In this document: positions 16,789-26,235 of the stretch, one piece after another
How the letters are laid out: each line of letters opens with the position of its first letter
Numbering within the stretch: position 1 is the first letter of the stretch
Assembly (NCBI RefSeq): GCF_025200925.1
Contig: NZ_CP104174.1
Span: 3,472,001 to 3,536,000, forward strand
Origin: Bradyrhizobium sp. CB1015
GTDB taxonomy: Bacteria > Pseudomonadota > Alphaproteobacteria > Rhizobiales > Xanthobacteraceae
Length of the DNA stretch: 64,000 nt
Direction of reading: 5' to 3'
Made by a program: the position numbers and the translations under genes
Notes under the pieces: model-generated
What the model saw: only the letters and a program-made list of their open reading frames with translations
The model's database searches: none
What the model was told of the DNA's origin: nothing

Positions 16789-18663
16789 TTGAGCCGAAGC
16801 GCGAGACCCGTGACAGTTTTGAGTATCATCCGCGATTGTCTCGATGCACTGCTGCATCCCTCCGCGCGCTACGATGCGCTGATGCGCGCACGCCATCGCG
16901 CCTTCATGGCACCGCGGCTGCTCGGCAGCCTCGCCGCCTTCGCCGCGTTCCCGGTCTATCTCGCCATGCGCGGCGCGCCGAGCGCGATCGAGGTCGCGGC
17001 CTTCGCTTGGCTGATCGCGCCGATCATGTTGTCCTGGTTCCTGTCGCGCACCGGCCGCTACGAGGGCGCGCATGTGCTGTCGTCGCTGGCGCTCGCCGGC
17101 CTGATCATGGCCGTCGCCATCACGACGGGCGGCATCGAATCCTTCGCCGCAGTCTGGCTGATCGTGGTTCCGCTCGAAGCTGCGCTGTCGGCTTCGCGCC
17201 GCGTCGCGGCTTTCGCCTCGCTGCTCGCGCTGTCCTGCGTCGGAATGCTGATCCTGGTCAGCCAGCTCGGCTGGCTGCCGGTGGCGGAGCCGAGCGCGGC
17301 CGAGCGCGGCGTGCTGATGGCCTTCGGCGTTGCGTCCGCGACCCTTTATGCCGCCGGCGTCGCCTTCGGCGCGGAATCGCTCGCGCGCGCCAGCGTTGCG
17401 CTCTTGTCGCGCGAGGAGGAGCGTTACCGCCTGCTGGCGCGCAACATGAGCGATGTCATCTCGCGGCATCAGCGCAACGGTGCGGTGCAGTTCATCTCGC
17501 CGGCGGTGGAGGCCATGCTCGGCATGCAGGTGGCGCAACTGCTCGGCTACGGCCTGTTCGACCGCGTCCACGTCGCCGATCGGCCGGCCTATCTCACGGC
17601 ACTGTCGGACGCCGCGCGCGGCGAGGTGCGCAGCGTCGAGTTCAGGCTGCGGCGCGAGCCTGTCGGCTCCGAGCGCGGTCAGGTCGATTTCATCTGGGTC
17701 GAGATGCGCTGCCGCCCGCTCGACCAGGACGGGGCGCGTGACGTCACGTGCGAAGCCGAAGTCGTCGCCGTGATGCGCGATGTCACCGACCGCAAGCTTT
17801 TCGAGCAGGCACTGGACCAGGCGCGTAGCGCCGCCGAGGCGGCCGATGCCGCCAAGACGCGTTTCCTCGCCACCATGAGCCACGAGCTGCGCACGCCGCT
17901 CAATGCCATCATCGGCTTCTCCGAGATGATCGCGCAGGAGCAGAGCCTGATGCTGGGTGCGGCCCAGCGCAAGGAATACGCCCAGCTGATCAACGATTCC
18001 GGCCAGCACCTGCTGTCGGTCGTCAACGGCATCCTGGACATGTCGAAGATGGAATCGGGCACTTTCGAGATCGCGTCCGAGCCGTTCGCACCGCGCGCCT
18101 CGCTGCTCCATTGCTGCAATCTGCTGGCGCTGAAGGCGCGGGAGAACGGCATCGACCTGATCACCGATGCGCCGCAGGACCTGCCCGTCATGACCGGCGA
18201 TCCCAGGGCCTTCAAGCAGATCGTGCTCAACCTCGTCGCCAACGCTATCAAGTTCACCGAGCGCGGCGGTCAGGTCTGCGTATCGGCCGCGGTGTCCGGC
18301 TCGCAGCTGACGCTGCGCATCAGCGACACCGGCGTCGGCATCGCGCCCGACGATCTCAAGCGCATCGGCGCGCCGTTCTTCCAGACCGGCACGACCTATC
18401 AGCGCCGTCACGAGGGCACCGGCCTTGGACTTTCGATCGTGAAGAGCCTCGTGGCGTTGCATCTCGGAGAATTGACGGTACAAAGCCGGTTGGGCGAGGG
18501 CACGGCCGTCACCGTCAAGCTGCCGCTCGTCTACACGCCGCCGCAAGTCAAGCCGGCCGAGCGCAAGATCGCGACGCTGACGCCGGCGCTGCGCCAGGAT
18601 ATTCAAGACCACGTTCACGACCAGTCCCAGGACCAACCCGCTCTGGTGAAGAAAAGTGCCTAA
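16789..18663 (+). CDS. PAS-domain membrane sensor histidine kinase
   Basis: A 624-residue hybrid-free histidine kinase. Residues about 40-185 contain five or six transmembrane helices, then a PAS domain (YRLLARNMSDVISRHQRNG onward) with a PAC-like tail. The HisKA helix follows with FLATMSHELRTPLNAIIGFS, where H365 is the phosphorylated residue. The HATPase domain has the N box NLVANAIKFTE, the G1 box DTGVGIAPDD and GTGLGLSIVKSL. The H box and PAS layout resemble PdhS/DivJ-like kinases of alphaproteobacteria. The first possible start is TTG 16789; GTG 16810 is an alternative. No response regulator is adjacent. The stop overlaps the start of the downstream peptidoglycan-binding protein gene. 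Confidence 0.88.
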   Translation: MSRSARPVTVLSIIRDCLDALLHPSARYDALMRARHRAFMAPRLLGSLAAFAAFPVYLAMRGAPSAIEVAAFAWLIAPIMLSWFLSRTGRYEGAHVLSSLALAGLIMAVAITTGGIESFAAVWLIVVPLEAALSASRRVAAFASLLALSCVGMLILVSQLGWLPVAEPSAAERGVLMAFGVASATLYAAGVAFGAESLARASVALLSREEERYRLLARNMSDVISRHQRNGAVQFISPAVEAMLGMQVAQLLGYGLFDRVHVADRPAYLTALSDAARGEVRSVEFRLRREPVGSERGQVDFIWVEMRCRPLDQDGARDVTCEAEVVAVMRDVTDRKLFEQALDQARSAAEAADAAKTRFLATMSHELRTPLNAIIGFSEMIAQEQSLMLGAAQRKEYAQLINDSGQHLLSVVNGILDMSKMESGTFEIASEPFAPRASLLHCCNLLALKARENGIDLITDAPQDLPVMTGDPRAFKQIVLNLVANAIKFTERGGQVCVSAAVSGSQLTLRISDTGVGIAPDDLKRIGAPFFQTGTTYQRRHEGTGLGLSIVKSLVALHLGELTVQSRLGEGTAVTVKLPLVYTPPQVKPAERKIATLTPALRQDIQDHVHDQSQDQPALVKKSA

Positions 18664-19372
18664 GAAGTCTGCCAAGGATGAAGCCGCTCCGCGCCGCCGT
18701 GGTGCCAAAGCTGAGGTCAAGGCTGCGGTCATTGATGTCGAGACCGAGCGCAACCTTGTGATGCGCGTGCTGCTGCACAGCCCCAAGGACACGCTGGCGG
18801 GCCTCGTCGCCGTCGCCGCGATCGCCGCGATCGTCGCCAATGCGCTGTTCCTCCAGACCGGCCGGCACCCCGCGCCGATGTTCGGCACGGTGATCAATCT
18901 TCCCGCGCCGTCCTCCGTGCCGCTGTCGAATCCCATACCGCGTCCGCGCCCCGTCGGCGCCGATACCTCGCCGCTCGAGCTGCGCGCGACCGAGTTCCGC
19001 GTCGAGCCCAAGCCTGCCGAGCCCAAGCCTGCCGAGCGTGCTGCCGAAAAGCCGGTCGAGGCGACCGCCTCGACGCGCTCCAACGATCCGATGACCAATC
19101 TGGTCAAGGCGACGACCTCGACGCCGCCCGCGGCCGTGCGTCCGCCGGCGCCGATCCCGGTGCAAAGCCCGGCCGCACGCCGCATTGCCGGCGTGCAGCG
19201 CGCGCTGTCCGAATACGGCTACGGCAATCTGAAGATCACGGGCAGCATGAGCGGCGAGACCCAGGCCGCAATCCAGAAGTTCGAGCGCGAGCACAAGATG
19301 CAGGTCACCGGGCAGGTCTCGGACCGGCTGCTGCGCGAGCTCGCCGCTGCGATCGGCCACCCGGTCGAATGA
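18656..19372 (+). CDS. Membrane-anchored peptidoglycan-binding domain protein
   Basis: A 238-residue protein with a basic cytoplasmic N-terminus, one transmembrane helix (about residues 43-63, LAGLVAVAAIAAIVANALFL) and a Pro/Ala/Glu-rich linker. The C-terminal PG_binding_1 domain (IAGVQRALSEYGYGNLKITG onward, ending DRLLRELAAAIG) is expected in the periplasm. The start is a GTG at 18656 that overlaps the kinase reading frame by eight bases, so translation is probably coupled. The linkage suggests the kinase senses, or its output acts on, an envelope state (inference). A repeated EPKPAEPKPAE phrase lies in the linker. Confidence 0.85.
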   Translation: MPKKSAKDEAAPRRRGAKAEVKAAVIDVETERNLVMRVLLHSPKDTLAGLVAVAAIAAIVANALFLQTGRHPAPMFGTVINLPAPSSVPLSNPIPRPRPVGADTSPLELRATEFRVEPKPAEPKPAERAAEKPVEATASTRSNDPMTNLVKATTSTPPAAVRPPAPIPVQSPAARRIAGVQRALSEYGYGNLKITGSMSGETQAAIQKFEREHKMQVTGQVSDRLLRELAAAIGHPVE

Positions 19373-19430
19373 TTGTCACGCTCGCGCGCAAGGCTGGTGC
19401 TGATGGCGGCACTGGCCTATCGTGCGATTC

Positions 19431-19775
19431 ATGCGTTTGAAATCCAACATATGGGTGGCGGCTTACTTGCGCCGCTGCCAGACCGAGGGCGTGTTCGGCG
19501 CCGTGCGGCGTCGCGGTGCCGAGGAGGCGGGCGCGGTGTTCGTCAAGGTGTCGCTGCTCGACGGCAATGCGATGCTGTACGCGCCGGCGCCGCAGACCGT
19601 CTATGACGACGGCCGGCCCGTCGACCGCTTCTTCGTGCCGGTCGCGCCGCAGCCTCTGCCGGAGCACACGATCGAGGAGCGGCTGACCAAGGAAATCCGC
19701 TTCGATCCGGACGCCTGGATCGTCGAGACCGAGGACCGCGCCGGGCGGCATTTTCTGGAATTGGCGAAGACGTAA
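19431..19775 (+). CDS. DUF1491 family protein
   Basis: A 114-residue protein matching DUF1491, a small cytoplasmic family in alphaproteobacteria. Typical segments are WVAAYLRRCQTEGVFGAVRR, the GAVFVKVSLLDGNAMLYAPA strand pair and EIRFDPDAWIVETEDRAGRH near the end. An in-frame GTG at 19422 would add three residues, but ATG 19431 is more likely. It follows the peptidoglycan-binding gene by 58 bases on the same strand. Function unknown. Confidence 0.85.
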   Translation: MRLKSNIWVAAYLRRCQTEGVFGAVRRRGAEEAGAVFVKVSLLDGNAMLYAPAPQTVYDDGRPVDRFFVPVAPQPLPEHTIEERLTKEIRFDPDAWIVETEDRAGRHFLELAKT

Positions 19776-19787
19776 CTGCTGCCCCGT

Positions 19788-19927
19788 CGTGTCCCGGACA
19801 AGCGGCAACGCGTCAGCGTTGCCGTGCAGAGCCGGGATCCATAAAGCGGCATGAATGGAGGCGGTGAAATGGGCCCCGGCTCTGCAGCGCATCGCCGAAG
19901 AGGCGCTGCGCTGCGTCCGGGGCACGA
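19788..19927. repeat. Intergenic palindromic repeat, family A copy 2
   Basis: The left arm starts GTGTCCCGGACAAGCGGCAA near 19789 and the right arm ends CGCTGCGTCCGGGGCACGA near 19926, with AGAGCCGGG and CCCCGGCTCTGC inside. The same layout occurs at 4840-4970, which makes this a dispersed repeat. It lies between the convergent DUF1491 and DUF2336 genes. Confidence 0.75.
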
Positions 19928-19932
19928 GCCGA

Positions 19933-20907
19933 TCAGCGATCCGACGAACCAGTCCCCGTCCGCACCGTTGGGCTGGACCCGGGCTGCACGCCCGGCCGCG
20001 GCTGGCTCGCGCCGGCGCGGGCGCGCTGACGTTCGCCGTCATGCAGCGCCGACTGATGCTTCGCGCGGGTGACCGCGAGCGTCGAGCCGCGCCAGGCCGC
20101 CAGCATCACCAGCGCCGATCGCTCGGCAAGACGGTCGTAGAGCCGCGACAACCGATACACGGCGTTCACGGAGGTTCCGATCTCCGGCTTGAAGAACAAC
20201 AGGATGCGCTGGAACACCGGGCTCGGCATGTCGAGCGCGCGCGCGGCGATCGCAAGTGCCTCGCCACCTTCATCGTCGACGATCTGGGCTGCGACGCGCG
20301 AGGGCAGGATCAGGCTGTCGCCGAGCTCGAAGGTGAAGTTTTCGATGTCGCCCGCGATCGCCGCCATCTCCAGGATCTGGATCGCGCGCTTGGCGCGCAC
20401 GGTCGGAATCCGGGGGGCGGCCTTCAGCGGGGTCTGCGCCAGATTGTGCAGGATCAGCGCGCGCTCGCTGGCGCCGGCGCGGAAGAACATGTCGTGGATC
20501 TCGGCCGCCTCCTTCGGCTGCATCGCCATGTTGGCGGCCATGCGCTGCTCGGCCTCGGTCGGCATGCGCGCTGGAGCAGGCGCGCGCGGCGGAGCGGGGA
20601 TCTCCCGGGCCAATGGAACCCTGCGGCCTTCCTGGGTCGCGACCAGGCCGAGCTTCTGCAGGACCGGGACGGGCGTCTGCGGATAGACTGCGAGGCGCGC
20701 CTTGACGGCCGCGCGCGTCGCATCGTCGACCTGGTCGATCAGCCGCGTGGCAAGCTCGACGAATTGCCGCTGCTCGTCGTCGCTGTGGGTGCTCGTCTGG
20801 ACGTAAAGGTCGGTCAGCACGCGCAGAAGAGTCGGGCGGACATCGACACCTTCGCGACGGGACAGGGACATCAGCCCGTCGAATCCGGGAAACAGCGACT
20901 TGGTCAT
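19933..20907 (-). CDS. DUF2336 domain protein
   Basis: A 324-residue soluble protein with alpha-helical repeats throughout, matching DUF2336. Recognisable segments are RVLTDLYVQTSTHSDDEQRQ near the N-terminus, then MFFRAGASERALILHNLAQT and FELGDSLILPSRVAAQIVDD. The C-terminal 50 residues are low-complexity (RARAGASQPRPGVQPG). Members occur in Rhizobiales and Caulobacter with no established biochemical role. It is monocistronic on the minus strand. Confidence 0.83.
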   Translation of the reverse strand: MTKSLFPGFDGLMSLSRREGVDVRPTLLRVLTDLYVQTSTHSDDEQRQFVELATRLIDQVDDATRAAVKARLAVYPQTPVPVLQKLGLVATQEGRRVPLAREIPAPPRAPAPARMPTEAEQRMAANMAMQPKEAAEIHDMFFRAGASERALILHNLAQTPLKAAPRIPTVRAKRAIQILEMAAIAGDIENFTFELGDSLILPSRVAAQIVDDEGGEALAIAARALDMPSPVFQRILLFFKPEIGTSVNAVYRLSRLYDRLAERSALVMLAAWRGSTLAVTRAKHQSALHDGERQRARAGASQPRPGVQPGSSPTVRTGTGSSDR

Positions 20908-21162
20908 GGAGGCGTACGCAACTCGGGAAAGAGACTTGGGGGCGAGCTTAGCGCAGCTTCTTTTAAAGCCTCGTTAAGGAAAACGAGGCGTGAAGCCGGC
21001 CCTGCAAATTCAGCAATTGTCGTGCCGCAACGGGACGGTGCGGCGCGGTCCGTGCGGTTACGGTCGAAGGGGCGCGTTTACACACCGTTAACCATGAGCT
21101 GATCTTAATGAATGCATGTTGCAGGGGCGCGTTCGGTCGCGCGGCAATTGAAGAGAGCTGAC

Positions 21163-21351
21163 ATGGGGACCATCATCGAATTTCCGGCCGGTCGCCGGGT
21201 GGGCTCGTCGGGGGATGTCGCTCCGCGCGCGGACATGGGAACGGTCGTGATCCTTCCTGTGATCCGTATCGAGCGTGAGGCGGACGAAACCAGTGGCGAT
21301 CGCGGGCCGGAGCAGGGCACAGCGCCAGGGCGCCGTCGCCGCCGTCGTTGA
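21163..21351 (+). CDS. Small hypothetical protein (62 residues)
   Basis: Starts at ATG 21163, seven bases after AAGAGAG. It begins MGTIIEFPAGRRVGSSGDVA, and the phrase is echoed at MGTVVILPVIRIEREAD, so the protein carries an internal imperfect repeat. It ends in six arginines (GRRRRRR). No known domain; similar short proteins starting MG-(T/S)-I-I-E-F-P are common in Bradyrhizobium (recollection). It lies 17 bases before the lipoprotein gene and may be its operon partner. Confidence 0.6.
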   Translation: MGTIIEFPAGRRVGSSGDVAPRADMGTVVILPVIRIEREADETSGDRGPEQGTAPGRRRRRR

Positions 21352-21367
21352 CATCCGGCTTCATGCG

Positions 21368-22129
21368 ATGCCGGACTCCACCCGCCAGATCCGGCCTGTC
21401 CTATCGGCCGTCCTGCTTGCGCTGCTAGGCGCGGCGCTCTGCGCCTGCAGCGGCGGCGATTTCGGCCGCACCCGCGCCGACATGCGCAGCGACGACATGC
21501 ATCGCTGGCTGGGCGCGGAGGTCACCTCCAGCGTCGGGTTGACGCCTTCGCAATTCCAGCTCACCGACGAAGAGCGCCAGCTTCGCGATCTCGCCTATCC
21601 CATGATCGAGCCGCCGCTGTCGCGCCCCGCATGGAAGAGCGTGTTCGGCGACTACAAACCGCTGCCCTCGCCCTGGCGGCAGAAGATCGTGTTCGACCGC
21701 ACGATGTACGGGCGCACGCTGATCGACGAGCCGCACCGCTCGCATTCCTCGCGCTATGCGCAGCTGATCGAGGACGTGCGCAACGACATCACCCGGTTCG
21801 AGCCGTTCTTCGCATCCGCGATCCGCGTCATCGATCTCGACAGGAAGCGCGATGCCAGCATGGCGCGCGTCTCCGCGCTCTCGCCGCGGGAGAGGGACGA
21901 CGCGGTCGCGCGCATGCAGGAGAACTCGCTGATCGTGCAATGGGTGCAGCAGTGCCTGGAGCAGCGCGTCTCGTCCTACCGCTGGGCACTGGAACGCCTG
22001 GTGATCCAGGCCCCTGACGGCATGGCCGCCGATGCCGACCGCCTGATCGGCGAGCTCGCCGCCCAGACCGCCAACCCGCCGGTCGCAGGCCAGCCGCCTT
22101 ACGGCCGCGCGGTGATCTCGAAGGGCTGA
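21368..22129 (+). CDS. Hypothetical lipoprotein
   Basis: A 253-residue protein with an N-terminal hydrophobic stretch (PVLSAVLLALLGAALCACSG) whose LCAC looks like a lipobox, so it is probably lipidated at the second cysteine. The mature part is helical and charged, with DEERQLRDLAYPMIEPPLSR and VIDLDRKRDASMARVSALSP. Start chosen at ATG 21368 because it puts the signal sequence directly at the N-terminus; the frame is open to 21275. No recognised family. Likely envelope-located. Confidence 0.75.
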   Translation: MPDSTRQIRPVLSAVLLALLGAALCACSGGDFGRTRADMRSDDMHRWLGAEVTSSVGLTPSQFQLTDEERQLRDLAYPMIEPPLSRPAWKSVFGDYKPLPSPWRQKIVFDRTMYGRTLIDEPHRSHSSRYAQLIEDVRNDITRFEPFFASAIRVIDLDRKRDASMARVSALSPRERDDAVARMQENSLIVQWVQQCLEQRVSSYRWALERLVIQAPDGMAADADRLIGELAAQTANPPVAGQPPYGRAVISKG

Positions 22130-22358
22130 GGCCGCAACGCCATTGCCTATCCAGAGCGGCCGCCTCACCTCGCTACCAATCCTGTCGTCAGCGCCATCAG
22201 CCCGGCCGACCTGCAAGACGCGGTTCTGAAACCTCAACCCTGCGCGCCCCTAATCCGTTTGGGGTATCCGAAACCGCACGGATTGGCGCTTGTTCTCCGA
22301 TGCAATATCGATAGGATTGTTCGGTTTCTTCAAGTCATTTTGCCCAAGGTCCTTCGAG

Positions 22359-25300
22359 ATGAGCTTAGACATCGCGGGTCCGTTTGAAGGCCGTCCGACT
22401 GTCGCCCTGCCACGAATGCTGCTGGCATTTGCCGTCCTGCTGGGATCGGCCGCGTCCGCTGCCGCGTTGACCAAGGAAGCGGCGGTCGAGAATTGCCGGA
22501 TGACGGTCGGCAAGCCGATCGTGCAGGCGTGCATGCAGGCCCAGGGAGGCCGCAAGGCAGGTGCCGATCTCGAGGGTTGCCGTGCCAAGGCCTCGCCGCA
22601 GGTCAGGGCCTGCGTCATCGCGGCCCTCAACGCCGCCAACGGCCGCGCCAACGTCGCCGTCGAAATGCCGAAAGAGGCGGCGCCCAAGCTCGATGCGGGC
22701 ACCGCCCTGCCCAAGGATTTCGTCGCGCCGCCGCGCAACATCTCCGATATCACGGCCATTCTCGACGGCGAGAAGCCCGATGAGAAGATGATCGCCGAGC
22801 TCAAGGCCGATGCCGACGCCGTGCCGACGGGCAAGGAGTCGCGCCAGGATCTCGCGCAATTCTACTTCGATCGCGCCAATGCGCGCTCGCAACTCGGCCG
22901 GCTCGCCGAATCCATCGCCGATGCCAACAAGGCAGTGGAAGTCGGCCGCGGAGCCGTCAGCCCGAACATGCTGGCGCGTCTGATGCAGCTGCAGTCGGTG
23001 CAGTATTTGCTCGCCGGCGATCCCAAGCGCGCGTTGGAGATCGTGCAAAAGCTGTTGCGCGACACCAACATGCCGGGCTCGAAGGGCTACCAGTTCAATG
23101 CCAACCGTACGCTTGCGTCCATCCTCCTGCAGATGGGCGATGTCGCGCAGGCCGAAGCCCATCTCCGTCGCAGCCTGACCCTAATCCAGGAAGCGCGCAC
23201 CAGCGGGCTTCCTGGTTGGCGCGCCACCTATGCCAGGCTGGGCCAGAACTGGGAAGGCGAGATCGAGATGTCGCGCGCTCAGATCTTCGAGGCGCGGGGC
23301 CAGTTCGCGGAAGCCGAGGCCGCCTATCGCACCGCCGAGCTGCGCAAGCGCGCCGGCAACAAGGGGGTTCTGGAGCTGGAGAATCCGCCTGCCGAGACAC
23401 TGCTGCTCCAGGTTGTCGACGGCAACGTCCTGAACCAAGCGCGCATGAAGGCGCGGCAGGGACGGCTCGCCGAAGCAGAGGTCGACGCGCGCCGGGCGCT
23501 GCTGGCGCGCCTGAGGGACACCGGCAAGTACAATCCGGTGACGCCGCGTTTTGTGATGGGGCTGGCCGGCATTCTGGTCGATCAGGGCCGCTACGAGGAA
23601 GCCGAGCAGCTCGGTCGCGTCGCCCTCGACATCAGCAAGACCGTTGGCGTGCCGGACGATTCGCAGCCGACGGTGCAGTTGCTGTCCCAGCTCGCCGGCA
23701 TTCTCAGCCTTCAGCGCAAGAATGACGAAGCCAACGCCATGTTTGCGCGGATCGACCAGGCGATCGCCAAATGGGAGCCGCAACGCCGCCAGGTTTTCGA
23801 GCTCAATCCGTCGCGCATTCTCGCGCTCTACAACTCCGGACAGCTGGACGCCGGCATTGCAGCGGCCGAGCAGCTCGTCAGGAAGCAGATCGGGCGCGTC
23901 GGTGAAAATCACTTCGATGCCGCCTCCGCGCGCGGCACTTTGGCCGTCGGTCTGATGAGGGCGCGGCGCGATGCCGAGGCGATCCGCGAGTTCAAGGCTG
24001 CCATCCCGATCATGATGGCGAGCGCGAACGAGAACGCCGACGATGAGAACACCACCGTGGTGGCCGCGCGCAGCCAGCGGCTGCAGACCATCGTCGAAAG
24101 CTATCTCGCGCTGCTCGCGCGGGCCGAGGGCAGCGGCGTTGGCGAGGAGACCTTTGGCCTCGCCGATGCCGTCCGCGGTCGCTCGGTGCAGCAGGCGCTG
24201 GCTGCCTCGAGCGCGCGTGCGGCGGCAAAGGACCCCGCGCTCGCCGAGCTCGTGCGCAAGGAGCAGGACCTGACCAAGCAGGTCAACGCCCAGCTCGGCA
24301 CGCTCAACAACGTGCTCGCGCTTCCCGCGGCGGAACGCGACGAGAAGGGTGTTCAGCAGATCCAGGCCTCCATCGCCGCCTTGCGCGGCCAGCGCGACAA
24401 GGCGCGCCAGGAGATCAAGCAGAAATTCCCGATCTACGCCGATCTCGTCTCTCCCAAGCCGCCCAGCGTCGCCGAAATCCGCGCGACGCTCGCCGACGGG
24501 GAGGCGATGTTGTCGTTCTATTTCGGCCAGAGCGGCAGTTTCGTCTGGGCCGTGCCGAAATCGGGCCCGGTGGCGTTCGCCGCGGTCAACGCCAGGATCG
24601 GCGATATCGAGACCAAGATCCGCAAGCTGCGCGAGGCGCTCGAGCCGCAGGCGGCGATGATCTCGGACATTCCGCCGTTCGATCTCAAGCTCGGCTACGA
24701 GCTCTACGAGCTGTTGCTGAAGCCGGTCGAGAGCGGATGGAAGCCGGCCAAGAACCTGATCGTCGTGACCAATGGCGCTCTCGGACTCCTGCCGCTGTCC
24801 CTGCTGCCGACGGCACCGGCAGAGGTGGCCGCCGACGAGGACCCGCTCTTCGTCGGTTATCGCAACGTGCCGTGGCTGGCGCGAACCCATGCCGTGTCGA
24901 CGGTGCCCTCGGCCGCGGCGCTGCGCACCCTGCGGCAATTGCCGCCGGGCAAGCCCGGCCGCGGCGACCTCGTGGCCTTTGGCGACCCTTATTTCAACCG
25001 CGAGCAGCAGGCCGAGGCGGAAGGCGGAGAGAAGGTTCAGCTCGCCGATGCCGGCGGCAACATCACGCGCGGCGGTCCGCTGAAGCGGCGCAACAGTCCC
25101 AAGCTCGAAGGCGTCGACAGCGCCGAGCTCGGTCTGTTGCCCCGTTTGCCCGACACCGCCGACGAGTTGAAATCGATCGCGCTGGCACTGCAGGCGGATC
25201 CTTCGAAGGTGTTGTTCCTCGGCAAGAGCGCGACCGAGAGCGCGGTGAAGACCATGAATTTGTCCGGATTCAGGATCCTGGCCTTTGCCACCCATGGGCT

Positions 25301-25766
25301 CGTCCCCGGCGAGCTGAACGGGCTGACGCAGCCGGCACTCGCTCTGTCGTCGCCGGCGGTGACGGGCGAGGGCGGCGACGGTCTCCTGACCATGGAGGAG
25401 ATCCTCGGCCTCAAGCTGGATGCGGACTGGGTCGTCCTGTCGGCCTGCAACACCGGCGCCGGCGCCGGCGCCGGGGCAGAGGCCGCATCCGGGCTCGGGC
25501 GCGCCTTCTTCTACGCCGGAACGCGCGCGCTGCTGGTGACGAACTGGTCGGTGCATTCGCAATCGGCGCGGCAATTGGTGACCGACCTGTTCAAGCGCCA
25601 GGCCGACGATCCCAAGCTGTCACGCAGCGAGGCGCTGCGCCAGGCGGCGATGGCCCTCGTCGATGGTCCGGGTTATCTCAACAGCGAAGGCAAGACCGAG
25701 TTCGCCTATGCGCATCCGCTGTTTTGGGCGCCCTACACGATCATCGGCGATGGCGGCTTGCGGTAA
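22359..25766 (+). CDS. Exported TPR-CHAT protease-like protein
   Basis: About 1135 residues. A signal-peptide-like segment (RMLLAFAVLLGSAASAAA) is followed by a Cys-containing N-terminal region (four to five Cys between residues 45 and 95). A long array of TPR-like helical repeats follows, roughly residues 150-620 (for example ADANKAVEV and GRYEEAEQLGRVALDISKTV), then a coiled helical spacer. The CHAT domain is at about 700-1135, with the catalytic dyad visible as H979 in LAFATHG and C1030 in LSACNTG, the arrangement of caspase-like peptidases. A GAGAGAGA run follows the Cys. Start at ATG 22359 after AAGGTCC; an upstream in-frame ATG at 22290 is less likely. It is first in an operon with three small genes. 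Target unknown. Confidence 0.85.
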   Translation: MSLDIAGPFEGRPTVALPRMLLAFAVLLGSAASAAALTKEAAVENCRMTVGKPIVQACMQAQGGRKAGADLEGCRAKASPQVRACVIAALNAANGRANVAVEMPKEAAPKLDAGTALPKDFVAPPRNISDITAILDGEKPDEKMIAELKADADAVPTGKESRQDLAQFYFDRANARSQLGRLAESIADANKAVEVGRGAVSPNMLARLMQLQSVQYLLAGDPKRALEIVQKLLRDTNMPGSKGYQFNANRTLASILLQMGDVAQAEAHLRRSLTLIQEARTSGLPGWRATYARLGQNWEGEIEMSRAQIFEARGQFAEAEAAYRTAELRKRAGNKGVLELENPPAETLLLQVVDGNVLNQARMKARQGRLAEAEVDARRALLARLRDTGKYNPVTPRFVMGLAGILVDQGRYEEAEQLGRVALDISKTVGVPDDSQPTVQLLSQLAGILSLQRKNDEANAMFARIDQAIAKWEPQRRQVFELNPSRILALYNSGQLDAGIAAAEQLVRKQIGRVGENHFDAASARGTLAVGLMRARRDAEAIREFKAAIPIMMASANENADDENTTVVAARSQRLQTIVESYLALLARAEGSGVGEETFGLADAVRGRSVQQALAASSARAAAKDPALAELVRKEQDLTKQVNAQLGTLNNVLALPAAERDEKGVQQIQASIAALRGQRDKARQEIKQKFPIYADLVSPKPPSVAEIRATLADGEAMLSFYFGQSGSFVWAVPKSGPVAFAAVNARIGDIETKIRKLREALEPQAAMISDIPPFDLKLGYELYELLLKPVESGWKPAKNLIVVTNGALGLLPLSLLPTAPAEVAADEDPLFVGYRNVPWLARTHAVSTVPSAAALRTLRQLPPGKPGRGDLVAFGDPYFNREQQAEAEGGEKVQLADAGGNITRGGPLKRRNSPKLEGVDSAELGLLPRLPDTADELKSIALALQADPSKVLFLGKSATESAVKTMNLSGFRILAFATHGLVPGELNGLTQPALALSSPAVTGEGGDGLLTMEEILGLKLDADWVVLSACNTGAGAGAGAEAASGLGRAFFYAGTRALLVTNWSVHSQSARQLVTDLFKRQADDPKLSRSEALRQAAMALVDGPGYLNSEGKTEFAYAHPLFWAPYTIIGDGGLR

Positions 25767-25791
25767 CGGGATGCGAAGGGGGGCAGCCGAA

Positions 25792-26235
25792 ATGAAGCGG
25801 AAGGTCTTGCTCGGAATTGTGGCTGCAGCTTTGCTGGTCTCGGCGCCATCGCGTGCCACGCTGTTGATCACGGAAGAGGAAGCCAAGCTGCCGCCTCCTA
25901 AGGGAGCGGTTGCCGTCGAACAGCGCGGCATCCTGCGTGGTCCGAAGGTCGAGTTCGTCTCGCCGGGCGACGCGGCGAGCTCGCCGCTGCGGCTGGTGTT
26001 GAAATTTCAGTCCTATGGCGGGGCAAAGATCGACCCGGACTCGGTCAAGGTGATCTTTCTCCGCACGCCGAATGTCGACCTGACCCCCAGGGTCAAGCCC
26101 TTCGTGCAGCCTGACGGCATCAACATGCAGGATGCCGAGCTGCCGCCCGGCGAATACACGGTGCGCGTCGATATCAAGGACAGCGATGGCCGGCCGGGCA
26201 CGACCGTCTTCACCCTGAAGGTTGCGCCGAAGTGA
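25792..26235 (+). CDS. Small secreted beta-rich protein of the CHAT operon
   Basis: A 147-residue protein with a clear signal peptide (MKRKVLLGIVAAALLVSAPS, cleavage near RAT). The mature part is mostly beta strand, with PLRLVLKFQSYGGAKIDPDS, then a PPGEYTVRVDIKDSDGRPGT C-terminal segment that resembles an Ig-like or carboxypeptidase-regulatory fold. Start chosen at ATG 25792, preceded by a purine-rich AAGGGGGG; the frame is open upstream. It lies 25 bases after the CHAT gene and overlaps the next gene by four bases. It is a candidate partner, inhibitor or substrate of the CHAT protein (inference). Confidence 0.75.
   Translation: MKRKVLLGIVAAALLVSAPSRATLLITEEEAKLPPPKGAVAVEQRGILRGPKVEFVSPGDAASSPLRLVLKFQSYGGAKIDPDSVKVIFLRTPNVDLTPRVKPFVQPDGINMQDAELPPGEYTVRVDIKDSDGRPGTTVFTLKVAPK

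Noticed and set aside
16780..19185. An 801-codon minus-strand open frame
   Set aside because: Antisense of the PAS kinase and peptidoglycan-binding genes; no recognisable domain.
22359..25766. TPR-CHAT protein as a CRISPR-linked Craspase
   Set aside because: No CRISPR array, Cas gene or repeat cluster is present, and the protein appears to be exported.
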